In this document: in pieces, positions 8,141 through 26,843 of the stretch | Layout: each line of letters begins with the position of its first letter | Numbering within the stretch: the stretch's first letter is position 1 | Assembly: GCF_027594505.1 (NCBI RefSeq) | Contig: NZ_CP115149.1 | Coordinates: 2,000,460 to 2,064,459, forward strand | Direction of reading: 5' to 3' | Source: Tepidiforma flava | GTDB taxonomy: Bacteria > Chloroflexota > Dehalococcoidia > Tepidiformales > Tepidiformaceae | Length of the DNA: 64,000 nt | Made by a program: the position numbers and the translations under genes | The notes under the pieces: generated by a model | What the model was told of the DNA's origin: nothing | Seen by the model: the letters and a program-made list of their open reading frames with translations, nothing else | The model's database searches: none

Positions 8141-10612
8141 ATGGCCGATCGGTTTGACAAATTCACAGAACGGGCGCGGCGGGTCCTCACGCTCGCCCAG
8201 GAAGAAGCCCACCGCTTCAACCACAACTACATCGGCACCGAGCACATCCTCCTGGGCCTCGTCCGCGAAGGCGACGGCGTCGCAGCGAAAGTCCTCGCCA
8301 ACCTCGGCGTCGAACTCAACAAGGTCCGCTCGGCCGTCGAGTTCATCATCGGCCGCGGCGACCGCACCGTCCTCGGCGAAATCGGCCTCACCCCGCGCGC
8401 CAAGAAGGTCATCGAACTCGCCGTCGATGAGGCGCGCCGCCTCAATCACTCCTACATCGGCACCGAGCACCTGCTCCTCGGCCTCGTCCGCGAAGGCGAA
8501 GGCATCGCTGCCGGCGTCCTCGAAAGCCTCGGCGTCAACCTCGAGCGCGTCCGCGCCGAGACCACCCGCATCCTCAGCCAGAGCGCCCCGCAGGCTGCCG
8601 CCTCCGGCTCTGGCGCCCGCCAGGCCAGCCGCACCCCCACCGTCGACCAGCTCGGCATCGACCTGACCGCTGCCGCACGCAACGGCCAGCTCGACCCCGT
8701 CATCGGCCGCTCCAACGAGCTCGAGCGCGTCGTCCAGATCCTTTCCCGCCGCACGAAAAACAACCCGGTGCTCATCGGCGAACCGGGCGTCGGCAAGACG
8801 GCCATCGCCGAGCTCCTCGCCCAGCGCATCGTCTCCGGCGACGTCCCCGAGACGCTCCAGAACAAGCGTCTCCTCACCCTCGACATCGGCTCCCTCGTCG
8901 CCGGCACGAAGTACCGCGGCGAATTCGAAGAGCGGCTCAAGAAGGTCATCGAAGAGATCAAGGCCGCCGGCAACTGCATCCTCTTCATCGATGAGCTCCA
9001 CATGCTCGTCGGCGCCGGCGCCGCCGAAGGCGCCGTCGATGCCGCCAACATCCTCAAGCCCTCGCTCGCCCGCGGCGAACTCCAGTGCATCGGCGCCACC
9101 ACCCTCGACGAGTACCGCAAGCACATCGAGCGCGACGCCGCCCTCGAGCGCCGCTTCCAGCCCGTCATGGTCGAAGAGCCGACCGTCGAGGAAGCCATCG
9201 AAATCCTCAAGGGCATCCGCCCGCGCTACGAAGAGCACCACAAGCTGAAGATCAGCGACGCCGCTCTCGTCGCTGCCGCCGAGCTCTCGGCCCGCTACGT
9301 CAGCGACCGCTACCTCCCCGACAAGGCCATCGACCTCATCGATGAGGCCGCCAGCCGCGTCCGCATCCGGCGCGCCGCGACCCCGCCCTCCCTCAAGGAG
9401 GCAATGAAAGGCCTCGAAAGCCTCCGCCGCGAAAAAGAGCAGGCCATCGCCGCCCAGCAGTACGAGTACGCCGCCGAGCTCCGCGACCGCGAAGTCAAGC
9501 TCCAGGACAAGATCCGCGAGATGGGCGAATGGGAAGAGGGCGAAGCCGGCATCGCTACCCCCGTCGTCACCGACGAGGACGTTGCCGAAGTCGTCTCGAT
9601 GTGGACTGGCATCCCCGTCGCCCGCATCGCCAGCGAAGAAAGCGCCCGCCTCCTCCGCATGGAGGAAGCGCTCCGCAGCCGCATCATCGGCCAGGACGAA
9701 GCGATCGAAACCATCGCCCGCGCCGTCCGCCGCGCCCGCGCCGGCCTCAAAGACCCGCGCCGCCCAATCGGCGTCTTCCTCTTCTGCGGCCCCACCGGCG
9801 TCGGCAAGACGGAGCTCGCCCGCGCCCTCGCCGAGTTCATGTTCGGCTCGCAGGACAACATGATTAAGCTCGATATGAGCGAGTTCAGCGAGAAGCACAC
9901 CGTCTCGCGGCTCGTCGGCGCGCCCCCCGGCTACGTCGGCTACGACGACGGCGGCCAGCTCACCGATACCGTCCGCCGCAAGAGCTACTGCCTCATCCTC
10001 CTCGACGAAATCGAGAAGGCGCACCCCGAGGTCTTCAACCTCCTGCTCCAGATCTTCGACGAGGGCCGCCTCGCCGATGCCAAGGGGCGGAAGGTCGACT
10101 TCCGCAACACCATCATCATCATGACCTCGAACGTCGGGTCCGACCTCATCAAGAAGGACAGCGCGCTCGGCTTCGCCACCACGACCGACGAGGTCAAGAC
10201 CCACGAAGAGCGCTACCAGCGCATGAAAGACAAGGTGCTCGCCGAGCTGAAGAACGTCTTCAAGCCCGAGTTCCTCAACCGCATCGACAGCACCGTCGTC
10301 TTCCGCTCGCTCACCAAGGAAGACATCCGGAAGATCGTCGACAACGAACTCAAGAAGGTCGAACGGACCCTCAACCAGAAGGGCGTCCGCATGGAAGTCA
10401 CCGACGCCGGCAAGGACTGGCTCGGCGAAAAGGGCTACGACCCGGTCTTCGGCGCCCGGCCGCTCCGCCGCGTCATCCAGGACAACATCGAAGACCGCCT
10501 CAGCGAGATGCTCCTCTCCGGGCAGTTCGCCGCTGGCGATACCATCCGCATCGACGCCGAAGACGGCCAGCTCAAGATCGAGCCGATCCGCGAGCCGCAG
10601 CCCGTCGGCTGA
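8141..10612 (+). CDS. clpC: ClpC-type AAA+ protease/unfoldase ATPase
   Basis: An 823-aa class I Clp/Hsp100 ATPase that unfolds proteins for ClpP. Order: two N-terminal Clp_N repeats (about 1-150, each with YIGTEHxLLGLV), AAA-1 with Walker A GEPGVGKT (about 210), a UVR-type middle region ([18 protein letters not shown], about 445) characteristic of ClpC rather than ClpB, AAA-2 with Walker [10 protein letters not shown] (about 550), and the D2-small domain. Start ATG 8141 follows an AGGGAG site. It lies 38 nt after rpsA and is probably co-transcribed. A strong terminator follows. Confidence 0.96.
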   Translation: MADRFDKFTERARRVLTLAQEEAHRFNHNYIGTEHILLGLVREGDGVAAKVLANLGVELNKVRSAVEFIIGRGDRTVLGEIGLTPRAKKVIELAVDEARRLNHSYIGTEHLLLGLVREGEGIAAGVLESLGVNLERVRAETTRILSQSAPQAAASGSGARQASRTPTVDQLGIDLTAAARNGQLDPVIGRSNELERVVQILSRRTKNNPVLIGEPGVGKTAIAELLAQRIVSGDVPETLQNKRLLTLDIGSLVAGTKYRGEFEERLKKVIEEIKAAGNCILFIDELHMLVGAGAAEGAVDAANILKPSLARGELQCIGATTLDEYRKHIERDAALERRFQPVMVEEPTVEEAIEILKGIRPRYEEHHKLKISDAALVAAAELSARYVSDRYLPDKAIDLIDEAASRVRIRRAATPPSLKEAMKGLESLRREKEQAIAAQQYEYAAELRDREVKLQDKIREMGEWEEGEAGIATPVVTDEDVAEVVSMWTGIPVARIASEESARLLRMEEALRSRIIGQDEAIETIARAVRRARAGLKDPRRPIGVFLFCGPTGVGKTELARALAEFMFGSQDNMIKLDMSEFSEKHTVSRLVGAPPGYVGYDDGGQLTDTVRRKSYCLILLDEIEKAHPEVFNLLLQIFDEGRLADAKGRKVDFRNTIIIMTSNVGSDLIKKDSALGFATTTDEVKTHEERYQRMKDKVLAELKNVFKPEFLNRIDSTVVFRSLTKEDIRKIVDNELKKVERTLNQKGVRMEVTDAGKDWLGEKGYDPVFGARPLRRVIQDNIEDRLSEMLLSGQFAAGDTIRIDAEDGQLKIEPIREPQPVG

Positions 10613-10631
10613 CCCCGCTCCCGCGCAGCGC

Positions 10632-10669
10632 ACGGCGGCCCCTCACCTGAGGGGCCGCCGCTGTTTTTC
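10632..10669 (+). terminator. Rho-independent terminator after clpC
   Basis: A 10-bp GC stem (10634-10643 with 10650-10659) and 6-nt loop, followed shortly by TGTTTTT. It separates rpsA-clpC from rpoBC. Confidence 0.88.
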
Positions 10670-10680
10670 CCCCGCGCCTC

Positions 10681-10709
10681 TTGACCGGCTGGCGCCGCGA
10701 CCCAATACT
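10681..10709 (+). promoter_or_regulatory. rpoBC promoter 1
   Basis: TTGACC (10681-10686), 17-bp spacer, AATACT (10704-10709). It begins right after the clpC terminator and is the upstream of two good promoters for rpoBC, giving a leader of about 210 nt. Confidence 0.65.
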
Positions 10710-10790
10710 CCCCCACGACAACCGCTGCGATCGCCCCCGCAGAACACTCCCGCCTGTGGGTAGGGGTCCTGTTTGCTCCAGCTCCCGCCG

Positions 10791-10820
10791 TTGACGCCAT
10801 CTCCCCGAGCGCACTACGAT
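10791..10820 (+). promoter_or_regulatory. rpoBC promoter 2
   Basis: TTGACG (10791-10796), 18-bp spacer, TACGAT (10815-10820). It is about 110 bp downstream of promoter 1. Tandem promoters suit a highly expressed operon. Confidence 0.65.
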
Positions 10821-10925
10821 GGTAGACGGCTCGCTATGCCCATTGCGTTCCCCTCTTCCCCCGTCCCGCGGCTCCCTGCCGCTCTGTGCCATTCGCCCCA
10901 TCAGTCCTGAAGGAGTTGCCACAGG

Positions 10926-19245
<8,320 letters not shown>

Positions 19246-19281
19246 CCGCGCGCCCATCGCCGCACGCCGCCAGCGAAACAC

Positions 19282-19312
19282 GGGAGGGGCCGCAAGGCCC
19301 CTCCCTCTCGTC
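19282..19312 (+). terminator. Hairpin terminator between rpoC and the convergent radical SAM gene
   Basis: A 10-bp stem (19282-19291 with 19296-19305) around a GCAA loop. The downstream tract TCTCGTCTT is only moderately T-rich. It sits between convergent genes and may act in both directions. Confidence 0.6.
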
Positions 19313-19362
19313 TTGCCCGCTGCGGCTGCGTCGCTCGCGGCCCCCCGGCAGCCCCCTGCCCC

Positions 19363-21273
19363 CTACACCAGCTCCAGCAGCTCGCCCTCGTACTTCCGCG
19401 CGCCCCGGCGCAGCTCCGCCAGCTTGCCCACCTTCACCACGCAATCCGCCACACCCTTCTCCCCGCGCAGCGCGTCGAAGTTCTGCATTCCGCACACGTT
19501 GCAGGCCCCGTGGTGACAGTCCCCCACCGTCTTCGTCGAATGCACCGCCTGCCACTGGCCGCGCAGGTACGCCTTCGTCACCCCGCAGTCGATGTGGTCC
19601 CACGGCAGCGGCTCCCGCGTGTCCCATTCCCGGTGCGCGAACCACGCCGGGTCCACCCCGGCCGCCGCGAACGCCTCCTGCCACGTCTCGAAGCTGAAGT
19701 GCTCGCTCCAGGCATCGAACTTCGCGCCCCGGCGCCACGCCTCGTACACCGCCTCCGAAACGCGCCGGTCGCCGCGCGAGAGCACCGCCTCGATGAAGCT
19801 GTCCCGCGGGTCGTTCCAGCTGAACTCCACGCCTGCCGCCCGGCAGCCGTCCTTCAGCAGGAAGTGCTTCGGCTCCAGCTCCTCCGCCGTGTCCTGCCGC
19901 GCCCACTGGAAGGGCGTATGCGGCTTCGGCACCAGGTTGCTCGTGCTCACGCGGACCCGTGCCCGGCCGCCGACGTACTTCTTCCCGATCGCCTTCACCT
20001 GCTTGCCCAGCTCCACGATCCCCGCCACGTCCTCCATCGTCTCCGTCGGCAGGCCGACCATGAAGTACATCTTGATGCCCGTCCACCCACGCTGGAACGC
20101 GTTCTCCGCCGCCCCGAGCAGGTCGGCGTCGCTCACGAGCTTGTTGATCGCGTTCCGCAGCCGCTGCGATCCCGCCTCCGGCGCCAGCGTCAGCGTGTGC
20201 TTCTTCCCCTTCGCAATCGCGTTCGCCACATCCACCGAGAACGTGTCCACCCGCGTGCTCGGCAGGCTCACCTTCAGGTTCGGGAACCGCTCCGTCAGCG
20301 CCTGCACCATCGGCACGATTTCGCTGTGGTCCGTCGTGCTCAGCGAAAGCAGCGAGAGCTCGTCGTACCCGGTGTTCGCCATCAAGTCCGCCGCCGCCTG
20401 CACCACCTCCGCCGGCGAACGCTCCCGCGTCGGCCGGTAGATCATCCCCGCCTGGCAGAAGCGGCAGCCCTGCGTGCAGCCGCGCTGGATCTCCACCGCC
20501 GCCCGGTCATGGACCGTCTGCAGGAACGGCACGATCGGCTTCACCAGCGGCGGCGGCAGCTGCTCCACGATTCGCCGCCGGATGACCGCCGGCGCCTCCG
20601 GGACGAGCGGCTCCAGCGCGGCGAAGTGGCCCGCATCGTCGTACCGCGCCTCGTAGAACCGCGGCACGTAGACGCCCGGCATCCGCAGCAGGTCGCGCAG
20701 CCGCTGCTCCCGCGGCGTTCCCTCGCGCTTCCATGCCCGCACGAGGTCCGCGAGCTCCACCACGGCATCCTCCCCTTCGCCGAGCACGAACGCGTCGATG
20801 AACAGCGCCATCGGCTCCGGGTTGAACGCCCCGCTCCCGCCGGCGATCACGATCGGGTCGTCTTCCCCGCGCTCGCGCGCCAGGACCGGGATGCCGGCGA
20901 GGTCAAGCATGTTCAGCACGTTCGTGTACGTCATCTCGTACTGGAACGTGAAGCCGACGATGTCGAACTCGCGCAGCGGGTGCCGCGTCTCGAGGCTCCA
21001 GAGCGGCACGCCCTCCCGCCGCATCTCCGCCTCCATGTCGTCCCACGGCGCGAACACGCGCTCGCAGGCGACGTCCTCATACCGGTTCAGGATGTCGTAC
21101 AGGATGCCGAGCCCCATGTTCGACATCCCGATGTCGTATGCATCCGGGTACGCCAGCGCGATGCGGACCGCCGCAGCCGCCCAGTCCTTCGTCACGCTGT
21201 TCCATTCGCCCCCGGTGTACCGCGAGGGCTTCGAAACGCGCCGGAGCAGGTCGTCGATGGTCACCGTCGGCAT
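19363..21273 (-). CDS. B12-binding-type radical SAM protein (TIGR03960-like)
   Basis: A 636-aa protein. The N-terminal part (about 1-220) resembles a cobalamin-binding Rossmann domain (AYPDAYDIGMSNMGLGILYDIL). The radical SAM core follows with the [4Fe-4S] motif RGCTQGCRFCQAG (about residue 275). Near the C-terminus two further cysteine pairs appear (CHHGACNVCG). The architecture matches the TIGR03960 family, often paired with a DUF2344 partner that is absent here; the reaction is unknown. Start ATG 21273 follows GGAGG. A TACGAT -10 box (minus strand, 21321-21326) lies about 48 bp upstream. Confidence 0.85.
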   Translation of the reverse strand: MPTVTIDDLLRRVSKPSRYTGGEWNSVTKDWAAAAVRIALAYPDAYDIGMSNMGLGILYDILNRYEDVACERVFAPWDDMEAEMRREGVPLWSLETRHPLREFDIVGFTFQYEMTYTNVLNMLDLAGIPVLARERGEDDPIVIAGGSGAFNPEPMALFIDAFVLGEGEDAVVELADLVRAWKREGTPREQRLRDLLRMPGVYVPRFYEARYDDAGHFAALEPLVPEAPAVIRRRIVEQLPPPLVKPIVPFLQTVHDRAAVEIQRGCTQGCRFCQAGMIYRPTRERSPAEVVQAAADLMANTGYDELSLLSLSTTDHSEIVPMVQALTERFPNLKVSLPSTRVDTFSVDVANAIAKGKKHTLTLAPEAGSQRLRNAINKLVSDADLLGAAENAFQRGWTGIKMYFMVGLPTETMEDVAGIVELGKQVKAIGKKYVGGRARVRVSTSNLVPKPHTPFQWARQDTAEELEPKHFLLKDGCRAAGVEFSWNDPRDSFIEAVLSRGDRRVSEAVYEAWRRGAKFDAWSEHFSFETWQEAFAAAGVDPAWFAHREWDTREPLPWDHIDCGVTKAYLRGQWQAVHSTKTVGDCHHGACNVCGMQNFDALRGEKGVADCVVKVGKLAELRRGARKYEGELLELV

Positions 21274-21356
21274 GCCGCCACCTCCACGCAGCGGGTGAGA
21301 AACACTGCAGGCAAGCATCCATCGTAGCAGCCGCGCCCCATCCCACCCAAGCCGGG

Positions 21357-21385
21357 CTGACCGTGCCGCCCGCCTGCGCGATACT
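21357..21385 (+). promoter_or_regulatory. ispD promoter (leaderless spacing)
   Basis: CTGACC (21357-21362), 17-bp spacer, GATACT (21380-21385). It ends 6 nt before the GTG start of ispD, so transcription should begin at or next to the start codon. Confidence 0.6.
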
Positions 21386-21391
21386 GCCCGC

Positions 21392-22066
21392 GTGCCCACC
21401 GATGCCGTCATCGTCGCCGCCGGCGCCTCCACCCGCTTCGGCGCCGCGGACAAGCTGACCGCCGACTGCGCCGGCCGACCCCTCATCGCCTGGTCGCTCG
21501 CCGCTTTCGAAGCCGTCAGCGGGCTCGGCTGCCTCGTCATCGTCGCTGCCCCCGGCCGCGAAGCCGAGTTCGAGGCCCTCGCCGCGCAGTGGTGTCCCCG
21601 CGCCTGCTTCCGGGTCGTCCCCGGGGGCGCCCGCCGCCGCGACAGCGTCGAAGCCGGCCTCCGCGCCTGCGCCTCCCGCTACGTCGCAATCCATGATGGC
21701 GCGCGCCCCCTCGTGACGCCCGCCCTCGTCGAGCGGGTCATCGCTGCCGCCGCGGGCCGCCCCGGCGCCATCGCCGCCGTGCCCGTCACCGACACCATCA
21801 AAGAGGTGCGCGGCGGCGTCATCATCGGCCACCCTGACCGCGCTCTCCTCTGGGCCGCGCAGACGCCCCAGGTCGTCCTCCGCCAGGCCTGGCTCGATGC
21901 CGCCGCCATGTCCGACAACGACGAGACCGACGACGCCGCCATGCTCAGCCGGCTCGGCCTCGAATGCGCCGTCGTCGAGGGCAGCCACGACAACCTCAAG
22001 GTCACCCGCCCGCTCGACCTCGAAATCGCCGCGCGCCTCCTCGCCGCCCGGGGGGATGCCCCGTGA
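21392..22066 (+). CDS. ispD: 2-C-methyl-D-erythritol 4-phosphate cytidylyltransferase
   Basis: Third step of the MEP isoprenoid pathway: MEP + CTP to CDP-ME. The 224-aa protein has the nucleotide-binding N-terminus VIVAAGASTRFGAADK, the conserved VHDGARP-like IHDGARPLV, and VTDTIKEV with TQTPQ-like AQTPQVV. GTG 21392 is supported by the adjacent promoter. The stop overlaps the ispF start (GTGA). Confidence 0.95.
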   Translation: MPTDAVIVAAGASTRFGAADKLTADCAGRPLIAWSLAAFEAVSGLGCLVIVAAPGREAEFEALAAQWCPRACFRVVPGGARRRDSVEAGLRACASRYVAIHDGARPLVTPALVERVIAAAAGRPGAIAAVPVTDTIKEVRGGVIIGHPDRALLWAAQTPQVVLRQAWLDAAAMSDNDETDDAAMLSRLGLECAVVEGSHDNLKVTRPLDLEIAARLLAARGDAP

Positions 22067-22545
22067 GCGCACTCTTCCGCGTCGGCATCGGCGAAGACCT
22101 CCACCCCGTCGACGACTCCCGCCACCTCATCCTCGGCGGCGTCATCATCGAAGAAGGCCCCGGCCTGCGCGGCCACAGCGACGCCGACGTCCTCCTCCAC
22201 GCCATCACCGACGCCGTCCTTGGCGCAGCCGCCCTCGGCGATATCGGCCAGCACTTCCCGCCCGGCGACCCGCGCTACGCCCACGCCGACTCCGCCGATT
22301 TCCTCCGCACCGCGCTCCGCCTCGCGCGCGACGCCGGCTGGCACCCCGGCAACATCGATGCCGTCATCCGCGCGGAGCGGCCTCGCCTCGAGCCCTACAT
22401 CCCCCACATCCGCGAGCGCATCGCCGCCATCGCCGGGCTCGACCCTGCCGCCGTCAGCGTCAAAGCCAAGACCGGCGAGGGCCTCGACGCCGTCGGCCGC
22501 GGCGAAGCGATGGCCGCCGTCGCCGTCGTCCTGCTCTACCGCTGA
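22063..22545 (+). CDS. ispF: 2-C-methyl-D-erythritol 2,4-cyclodiphosphate synthase
   Basis: Fifth MEP-pathway step: converts CDP-ME 2-phosphate to the cyclodiphosphate with release of CMP. The 160-aa protein carries the metal-ligand motif RVGIGEDLHPV, GHSDADVLLHAITDA and the C-terminal KAKTGEGLDAVGRGEAM. It starts at a GTG overlapping the ispD stop by 4 nt, so translation is coupled. Confidence 0.95.
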   Translation: MSALFRVGIGEDLHPVDDSRHLILGGVIIEEGPGLRGHSDADVLLHAITDAVLGAAALGDIGQHFPPGDPRYAHADSADFLRTALRLARDAGWHPGNIDAVIRAERPRLEPYIPHIRERIAAIAGLDPAAVSVKAKTGEGLDAVGRGEAMAAVAVVLLYR

Positions 22546-22602
22546 ACCTTCCCTTCCCCGCCGGGTCGTGCCCGTAGCCGTCCCCGGGGCTAGGCTGGAA
22601 GC

Positions 22603-23196
22603 GTGGGCAAACGCCTTTTCGACGTCACCCTCGTCCTGCTCACAGCCCCGCTCTGGGTTCCCGTCACGCTCATCGCCGCCCTGCTCCTCGCCATCGACCT
22701 CGGCGGCAACCCGTTCTTCCTCCAGCAGCGCGTCGGCCTGCACGGCCGCCCGTTCACGATGATCAAGCTCCGCACCATGCGCCACGCCCGCCCCGGCAAA
22801 GAAGACCGCTACGTCATCGACGACTTCACGACCTTCGTCTTCTCGCCGCCCGGCAAGCCGAACCCCCGCATCACCCGCCTCGGCGCCTTCATGCGGAAGA
22901 CCTCCATCGACGAGCTCCCGAACCTCATCAACGTCCTCAAGGGCGACATGAGCCTCGTCGGCCCCCGGCCCGAAATTCCCGAAATCGTCGCCCAGTACCC
23001 GCCGCACTACCACCGCCGCCACGAAGTGCTCCCCGGCATCGCCGGCCTCGCCCAGCTCAACGGCCGTTCGGATTTGACCTATGACGAAACGATTACCTAC
23101 GATCTCGCGTACGTGGACGACCACTCCCTCCGCGGCGATATCGCCATCCTCCTGAAAACTCTCCTCGCAGTCATCAAAGGGAGCGGCGCCCGGTGA
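22603..23196 (+). CDS. Undecaprenyl-phosphate sugar-1-phosphate transferase (bacterial sugar transferase)
   Basis: A 197-aa monotopic phosphoglycosyl transferase of the PglC/WcaJ core type, which loads the first sugar phosphate onto the lipid carrier. The re-entrant N-terminal membrane helix (KRLFDVTLVLLTAPLWVPVTL) is followed by the family motifs KLRTM, RKTSIDELPNLINVLKGDMSLVGPRP and PGIAGLAQ. GTG 22603 is preceded by TAGGCT (22591-22596), 6 nt away, so the operon promoter is probably here. It is the first gene of the polysaccharide operon and overlaps the next by 4 nt. Confidence 0.92.
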   Translation: MGKRLFDVTLVLLTAPLWVPVTLIAALLLAIDLGGNPFFLQQRVGLHGRPFTMIKLRTMRHARPGKEDRYVIDDFTTFVFSPPGKPNPRITRLGAFMRKTSIDELPNLINVLKGDMSLVGPRPEIPEIVAQYPPHYHRRHEVLPGIAGLAQLNGRSDLTYDETITYDLAYVDDHSLRGDIAILLKTLLAVIKGSGAR

Positions 23197-25106
23197 ACCG
23201 CAGCTCGAGCCCCCTCGCCGCCCTCCGCCGCCTCGCCCCCGGCGACCCGCTCGGGACGCTCGTCGCCATTGCGCTCGACGTCGCCGTCGTCGCCGTCGCG
23301 CTCGCCTGCGCCATGCTCCTCCGGTTCGATGCCGACGTCCCCCGCCGCAACGCCGAGTTCGTCGTCCGCGTTTTCCCCCTCATCGCCGCCGCCTACGTCA
23401 TCGGCAACTTCCTCTTCGGCGTCTACCGCACCGTCTGGGCCTACGGCTCGCTCGGCGACATCATCGGCCTCTTCCGCCCCGTCTTCCTCGTCACCATCCT
23501 TCTCTTCGGCATCAACTTCTGGCTCGAAGAGCGTCTCCTCCCTCTCTCCGTCATTCTCATCACCGGCGCGCTCGTCTTCCCCGGCATGGCCGTCGTCAAG
23601 ATGCGCACCCGCCTCCTCATCCGCCTCCCGTGGATGAACAACGGCGAACGCCGCCTCCTCATCGTCGGCGCCGGCCACACCGGCCAGCTCCTCGCCCGCG
23701 AACTGCAGGCGAACCCCGACCTCCCCTACCAGCCCGTCGGCTTCGTCGACGACGACCCGAAAAAGCTCCACCACCGCATCCACGGCCTCAAAGTCCACGG
23801 CACCGTCGCCGACCTCGAGCAGGTCCTCGACCGGATGGACGCCGAGATCGTCGCCATCGCCCTCGACCGCCCGGCCGGCCACCTCGTCCGCGACATCGTC
23901 GGCACCTGCCAGCGCCGCAACATCCCCGTCCGCATGGTCCCCGGCGTGGATAACTGGGTGCTCGGCCACGGCCACGATACCCTCCGCGAAATCACCCTCG
24001 ACGACCTCCTCGGCCGCGAACCCGTCCAGGTCGATTTCGCCGCCTGCAGCCAGTCCGTCCGCGATAAAGTCGTGCTCGTCACCGGCGCCGCCGGCTCCAT
24101 AGGCTCCGAACTCTGCCGGCAGGTGCTCACCTTCCGCCCGCGCGAACTCCACCTCCTCGACAACAACGAAACCGGCCTGCACGACCTTTCGCTCGAACTC
24201 GCCGGCGTCTCCCCCGAGACCGCCATCCGCCTCTGGGTCGGCAGCGTCGCCGATGAACCGCGCGTCCGCGAAATCTTCAGCCGCGCCCGGCCGGACCTCG
24301 TCTACCACGCGGCAGCCTTGAAGCACGTCCCCCTCATGGAGGAGCACCCCGCCGAGGCCTTCCGCGTCAACGTCCTCGGCACCCTCTACTGCGCCACCGC
24401 CGCCCGCGAGGCGGAGACCGGCACCTTCGTCCTCATCTCCACCGATAAGGCCGTCCGCCCCAGCAGCGTGATGGGCGCCACCAAGCGCATCGCCGAGCTG
24501 CTCGTCATCGCCCTCGCCCGCGAATCAGCCCGCACCCGCTTCGCCGCCGTCCGCTTCGGCAACGTCATGGGCTCCCGCGGCTCCGTCGTCCCCACCTTCA
24601 TGAAGCAGATCGAGCGCGGCGGCCCCGTCACCGTCATGCACCCCGAAATGCAGCGCTACTTCATCTCCATCCCTGAAGCCGTCTCGCTCGTCATCCAGGC
24701 CGGCACGTTCGGCGGCCGCGGCGATATCTACATGCTCGACATGGGCGAAGAGATCAACATCCTCGAACTCGCCGAGCGCATGATCCGCCTCCGCGGCCTC
24801 CGCCCCGGCGAAGACATCGAGGTCGTCTTCACCGGGCCGCGCCCCGGCGAAAAGCTCCGCGAAGAACTCGTCGCCGATTTCGAACACCTCCAGCCCACCG
24901 CCCACCCCAAGGTCATGCGCCTCACCGCCTCCGTCGATGTTTCCGAGCGCGAAATCCTCCGCCTCATCGACGAAATCCGCACCGTCATGTGGGGCGACCC
25001 CGAAGAAGTCCGCCGCCGCATCCACCTCGTCGCCCGCCGCTTCTCCCTCGGCGAAGCCGCCGAGTCCGCCGCCGATACCCCCGAAAGCGAGGCGCTCCCC
25101 TCGTGA
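23193..25106 (+). CDS. FlaA1/CapD-type nucleotide-sugar 4,6-dehydratase (membrane)
   Basis: A 637-aa protein. About 110 residues of membrane helices come first, then a Rossmann domain ([15 protein letters not shown]), then the extended-SDR catalytic domain ([18 protein letters not shown], about residue 290). The active site [17 protein letters not shown] has Met in place of the usual SDR Tyr, as in the membrane PglF/WbpM group. Such enzymes make UDP-4-keto-6-deoxy-GlcNAc for surface glycans. GTG start; 4-nt overlaps on both sides. Confidence 0.9.
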   Translation: MNRSSSPLAALRRLAPGDPLGTLVAIALDVAVVAVALACAMLLRFDADVPRRNAEFVVRVFPLIAAAYVIGNFLFGVYRTVWAYGSLGDIIGLFRPVFLVTILLFGINFWLEERLLPLSVILITGALVFPGMAVVKMRTRLLIRLPWMNNGERRLLIVGAGHTGQLLARELQANPDLPYQPVGFVDDDPKKLHHRIHGLKVHGTVADLEQVLDRMDAEIVAIALDRPAGHLVRDIVGTCQRRNIPVRMVPGVDNWVLGHGHDTLREITLDDLLGREPVQVDFAACSQSVRDKVVLVTGAAGSIGSELCRQVLTFRPRELHLLDNNETGLHDLSLELAGVSPETAIRLWVGSVADEPRVREIFSRARPDLVYHAAALKHVPLMEEHPAEAFRVNVLGTLYCATAAREAETGTFVLISTDKAVRPSSVMGATKRIAELLVIALARESARTRFAAVRFGNVMGSRGSVVPTFMKQIERGGPVTVMHPEMQRYFISIPEAVSLVIQAGTFGGRGDIYMLDMGEEINILELAERMIRLRGLRPGEDIEVVFTGPRPGEKLREELVADFEHLQPTAHPKVMRLTASVDVSEREILRLIDEIRTVMWGDPEEVRRRIHLVARRFSLGEAAESAADTPESEALPS

Positions 25107-25711
25107 CCGGGCCCCGCATCCATCCCACCGCCGACGTCTCGCCCGCCGCCAGCATCGGCCCCGGCGCCTCCATCTGGCACCACGCGCAGGTTCGTGAGCG
25201 CGCCAGCATCGGCCCCGGCTGCATCATCGGCAAAGGCGTCTACGTCGGCGCCGATGTCAGCATCGGCGCGAACTGCAAGGTCCAGAACTACTCCTGCGTC
25301 TACGAAGGCAACACCCTTGAGGACGGCGTCTTCATCGGCCCCGAAGTCGTCCTCACCAACGACCGCTACCCCCGCGCCATCAACCCCGACGGCACCCTGA
25401 AAGCCGCCTCCGACTGGGACCTCTCCGGCTCTCTCGTGCGCTACGGGGCTGCCATCGGCGCCCGCTCGGTCATCCTCCCCGGCCTCACGATCGGCCGCTG
25501 GGCCCTCGTCGCCGCCGGGTCCGTCGTCACCCGCGACGTCCCCGATTACGCGCTCGTCGCCGGCAACCCGGCCCGCCAGCTCGGCTGGGCCTGCGCCTGC
25601 GCCCGTCCGCTCGATGCCGCCCTCGCCTGCCCCGCGTGCGGCCGCCGCTACCGCCTCGCCGGCGAAAGTCCCGCCCGCCTCGAACCACTCCCTTCCCCGG
25701 AGCCCGCATGA
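25103..25711 (+). CDS. Left-handed beta-helix N-acetyltransferase (WbpD/WlbB-like) with zinc-ribbon tail
   Basis: A 202-aa hexapeptide-repeat acyltransferase. Repeats such as [14 protein letters not shown] and IGANCKV precede the conserved NDRYPRA and the terminal GNPARQLGW. The sequence pattern resembles WbpD/WlbB, which N-acetylate UDP-GlcNAc3N-uronate. The last 40 residues carry CAC and CPACG pairs suggesting a small zinc site, unusual for this family. Four-nt overlaps with both neighbours. Confidence 0.85.
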   Translation: MTGPRIHPTADVSPAASIGPGASIWHHAQVRERASIGPGCIIGKGVYVGADVSIGANCKVQNYSCVYEGNTLEDGVFIGPEVVLTNDRYPRAINPDGTLKAASDWDLSGSLVRYGAAIGARSVILPGLTIGRWALVAAGSVVTRDVPDYALVAGNPARQLGWACACARPLDAALACPACGRRYRLAGESPARLEPLPSPEPA

Positions 25712-26802
25712 CTGCCGTCCCCCGCCCGTACATCCCCGTCGCCCGCCCGCACGTCGGCGAGGCCGAAAAGCGCGCCGTCATGGACGTCCTCGACTCGGGC
25801 CAGCTGGCCGCCGGCCCCCGCGTCGAAGCCTTCGAGCGCGCCTTCGCCGCCTATGTCGGCGCAAAGCACGCCATCGCCGTCAACTCCGGCACCGCCGCCC
25901 TCATCGTCGCCCTCCAGGCCCACGGCGTCGGCCCCGGCCACGAAGTCATCACCACCCCGTTCAGCTTCATCGCCACCGCGACCAGCATCATCGCCTGCGG
26001 CGCCACCCCCGTCTTCGTCGATATCGACCCGTTCGACCTGAACCTCGACCCCGAAAAGGTCGAAGACGCCATCACCGAGCGCACCCGCGCCATCCTGCCC
26101 GTCCACCTCTACGGCCACCCGGCCCGCATCGCCGAACTCGCCGAACTCGCCGAGGATTTCTCCCTCGCCCTCATCGAGGATGCCGCCCAGGCCCACGGCG
26201 CCGAGCACGCCGGACAGCGCGTCGGCACCTTCGGCACCGGCTGCTTCAGCTTCTACCCCACCAAGAACATGACCACCGGCGAAGGCGGCATGATCACCAC
26301 GAACGACGACGAAATCGCCCGCCGCGCCCGCATCATCCGCAACCACGGCCAGGAGGTCCGCTACCGCCACGACCTCTTCGGCCTCAACTGGCGCATGCAG
26401 GACCTCAACGCCGCCATCGGCCTCGCCCAGCTTGAGCAGCTCGAAGCCTGGACCGGGGCCCGCATCGCCAACGCCGCCCGCCTCAGCAGCCTCATCCGCG
26501 GCTTCGAAACCCCGCGCGTCCGCGAGGGCGACCGCCACGTCTTCCACCAGTACACCATCCGCGTGCCCTCCGGCCGCGACCGCCTTCAGCAGCAGCTCCA
26601 CGAGGCCGGCATCGGCAGCGCCATCCACTACCCCGTCCCCATCCACCGCCAGCCGATCATCCAGCAGCTCGGGCTCGGCGATGGCAGCTTCCCCGTCGCC
26701 GAGGCCGCCGCCGAGCACGTCCTCTCGCTGCCGGTCCACCCCGGCCTCGAACCCGAGGACATCGAGTACATCGCCGCCACGCTGAACCGCCTCCGCAGCT
26801 GA
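25708..26802 (+). CDS. DegT/DnrJ/EryC1 sugar aminotransferase (WbpE-like)
   Basis: A 364-aa PLP enzyme. It has [13 protein letters not shown] (cofactor phosphate cup, about residue 60), EDAAQAHGA, and the internal aldimine Lys in [13 protein letters not shown] (about residue 190). In the Wbp pathway the homologue transaminates the 3-keto-uronic intermediate. ATGA overlap with the acetyltransferase upstream. Confidence 0.92.
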   Translation: MTAVPRPYIPVARPHVGEAEKRAVMDVLDSGQLAAGPRVEAFERAFAAYVGAKHAIAVNSGTAALIVALQAHGVGPGHEVITTPFSFIATATSIIACGATPVFVDIDPFDLNLDPEKVEDAITERTRAILPVHLYGHPARIAELAELAEDFSLALIEDAAQAHGAEHAGQRVGTFGTGCFSFYPTKNMTTGEGGMITTNDDEIARRARIIRNHGQEVRYRHDLFGLNWRMQDLNAAIGLAQLEQLEAWTGARIANAARLSSLIRGFETPRVREGDRHVFHQYTIRVPSGRDRLQQQLHEAGIGSAIHYPVPIHRQPIIQQLGLGDGSFPVAEAAAEHVLSLPVHPGLEPEDIEYIAATLNRLRS

Positions 26803-26843
26803 CCGCCGTGCGCAACGAACCCGTCCGCGCTACCCTCGAACCC

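Noticed and set aside
8099..10633. Very long minus-strand open frames antisense to clpC, rpoB and rpoC (800-1400 codons)
   Set aside because: They are composition shadows of GC-rich, C-ending codons: repetitive Ala/Asp/Gly/Val/Glu strings without domains, opposite clear housekeeping genes.
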